Shown here: piece by piece, positions 15,527 to 16,314 of the stretch
How positions within the stretch are numbered: position 1 is the stretch's first letter
Layout: each line of letters opens with the position of its first letter
Origin: Candidatus Peribacteria bacterium
Lineage (GTDB): Bacteria > Patescibacteria > JAEDAM01 > Absconditabacterales > Absconditicoccaceae
Direction: 5' to 3'
Length of the DNA: 16,314 nt
Assembly (NCBI GenBank): GCA_031261265.1
Contig: JAISKI010000067.1
Coordinates: 1-16,314, forward strand
The notes under the pieces: model-generated
Told to the model about the DNA's origin: nothing
Databases searched by the model: none
The model's input: only the letters and a program-made list of their open reading frames with translations
Position numbers and translations under genes: made by a program

Positions 15527-16189
15527 ATGGATTTTCTGAATAACGATATCATTTACTATATCTACATTGCTATCACGCTTTTGATATCGATTGGATTGCA
15601 CGAATACGCCCACGCTTACGCTTCTTACAAACTCGGAGATCCTACTCCAAAACTCCAAGGAAGACTGACTATCAATCCTCTCAAACACCTCGATATTCTC
15701 GGGACACTTTGTCTGATTCTTTTCCGTTTTGGACGAGGAAAACCCGTGCAAATCAATCCGAGCTATTACAAGCACCCCGCCAGAGATGAACTGATTACTT
15801 CCCTCGCTTGACCTGGGATGAACCTCCTCCTTGCCATGATCGGAATGTTCTTGATGATGCTCTATGCCAGCATTTTCGGAGACTCTTTGCAAAGTTTACT
15901 CCTTGAACAGGGGGACTTAGTGATAAGTTTCTGGACGCTGTTTATTTTCGTAAATATCTCGTTAGCAGCGTTTAATCTGTTGCCGATTCCTCCTTTGGAT
16001 GGATACAGACTTATTAAAATTTTTTGGAGAAAAGGTGCTCAGCGAATGGAGCAACATATGATGATTTTTATTATAGTGCTGTTGGTGCTGATTTATTTGC
16101 CATGAAACCCTATCGGGACTTATATTTCTGTGGTAAGTGATGCAGTGTATAGGGTGCTGTTTACACTATTTAGTCTGATTTTTTATTAG
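15527..16189 (+). CDS. Site-2 protease family (M50) membrane metalloprotease
   Basis: A 220-residue polytopic protein with UGA glycines at residue 95 (15809-15811) and residue 193 (16103-16105), ending in TAG. The zinc motif HEYAH (25-29) lies in the first membrane helix, followed by GDPTPKLQGRLTINPLKHLD and ILGTL, which are standard for the short Rv1819/YwhC-type M50 group. SLAGPGMN (92-99) includes the UGA glycine, and NLLPIPPLDG (150-159) supplies the third zinc ligand D158. No PDZ or CBS domain is present. The enzyme cleaves peptide bonds within the membrane, often to release regulators or clear signal-peptide remnants; its substrate here is unknown. It follows the binding-protein gene by 24 bp and is closed by a strong terminator. 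Confidence 0.93.
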
Positions 16190-16207
16190 AATAATAAATA
16201 AATTAAT

Positions 16208-16245
16208 AAAACAGCCCTAAACTTATGGGGCTGTTTCTTTTTTTA
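16208..16245 (+). terminator. Rho-independent terminator after the site-2 protease gene
   Basis: AAACAGCCC (16209-16217) pairs with GGGCTGTTT (16228-16236) around a 10-nt loop, and is followed by CTTTTTTTAT. The remaining bases to 16314 show no gene I can support. Confidence 0.85.
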
Positions 16246-16314
16246 TCTACTAATATTTTTCTCTTCAAAAAAAGGTGATAATCCTTATTGTGTAGTTATC
16301 AAGCAAACACATGG

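Noticed and set aside
822..16189. UGA as tryptophan (table 4) or selenocysteine
   Set aside because: UGA sites align to conserved glycines, TGG serves as Trp in the same genes, and there are far too many sites for selenocysteine.

Overview
The window reads as chromosome from a Patescibacteria/CPR lineage that decodes UGA as glycine (translation table 25; Gracilibacteria/BD1-5 or Absconditabacteria/SR1). By hand I find about 32 in-frame UGA codons in ten intact genes. Many fall where a conserved family needs glycine: FtsH (VGAD and VGAR), site-2 protease (SLAGPGMN), the methyltransferase SAM loop (VGSD), SecG, and the clamp-loader subunit (KPG). None of the 17 gene ends I could place uses UGA; all are UAA or UAG. 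Read with the standard code, the region would look like a field of broken genes.

Layout. Positions 1-2500 are an accessory zone: the 3' end of an unknown gene, a DUF559 nuclease gene bracketed by GC-rich palindromic repeats, a SAM methyltransferase and a GT2-like glycosyltransferase. Copies of both chromosomal neighbours' 3' ends are scattered between the cargo genes. Positions 2475-5806 (minus strand) are a housekeeping run: a NifU/IscU-like protein that has lost two of its three cysteines, the membrane protease FtsH, and a DNA polymerase III delta'-type clamp-loader subunit. Further right come a small unknown gene, an orphan AbiEi-like winged-helix protein (plus), a one-TM protein coupled to lgt (minus), and a decayed Mur-ligase fragment.

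Positions 8910-12088 (minus) hold a two-gene unit: a 96-aa helical protein and an 896-aa leucine-rich-repeat protein. A good promoter precedes it, and its roughly 140-nt leader has two long, mutually crossing pairings. All three DNA mismatches in those arms become G.U wobbles only in the minus-strand RNA, so I regard it as a candidate undescribed cis-regulatory RNA. To the right are secG, an unknown minus-strand gene, and a plus-strand pair encoding a membrane-anchored family-5 solute-binding protein and an M50 site-2 protease.

Envelope functions dominate (SecG, Lgt, FtsH, site-2 protease, anchored binding protein). Five good promoters share a -10 of TATACT, most with a 16-nt spacer. No tRNA, rRNA, CRISPR array or transposase was seen.
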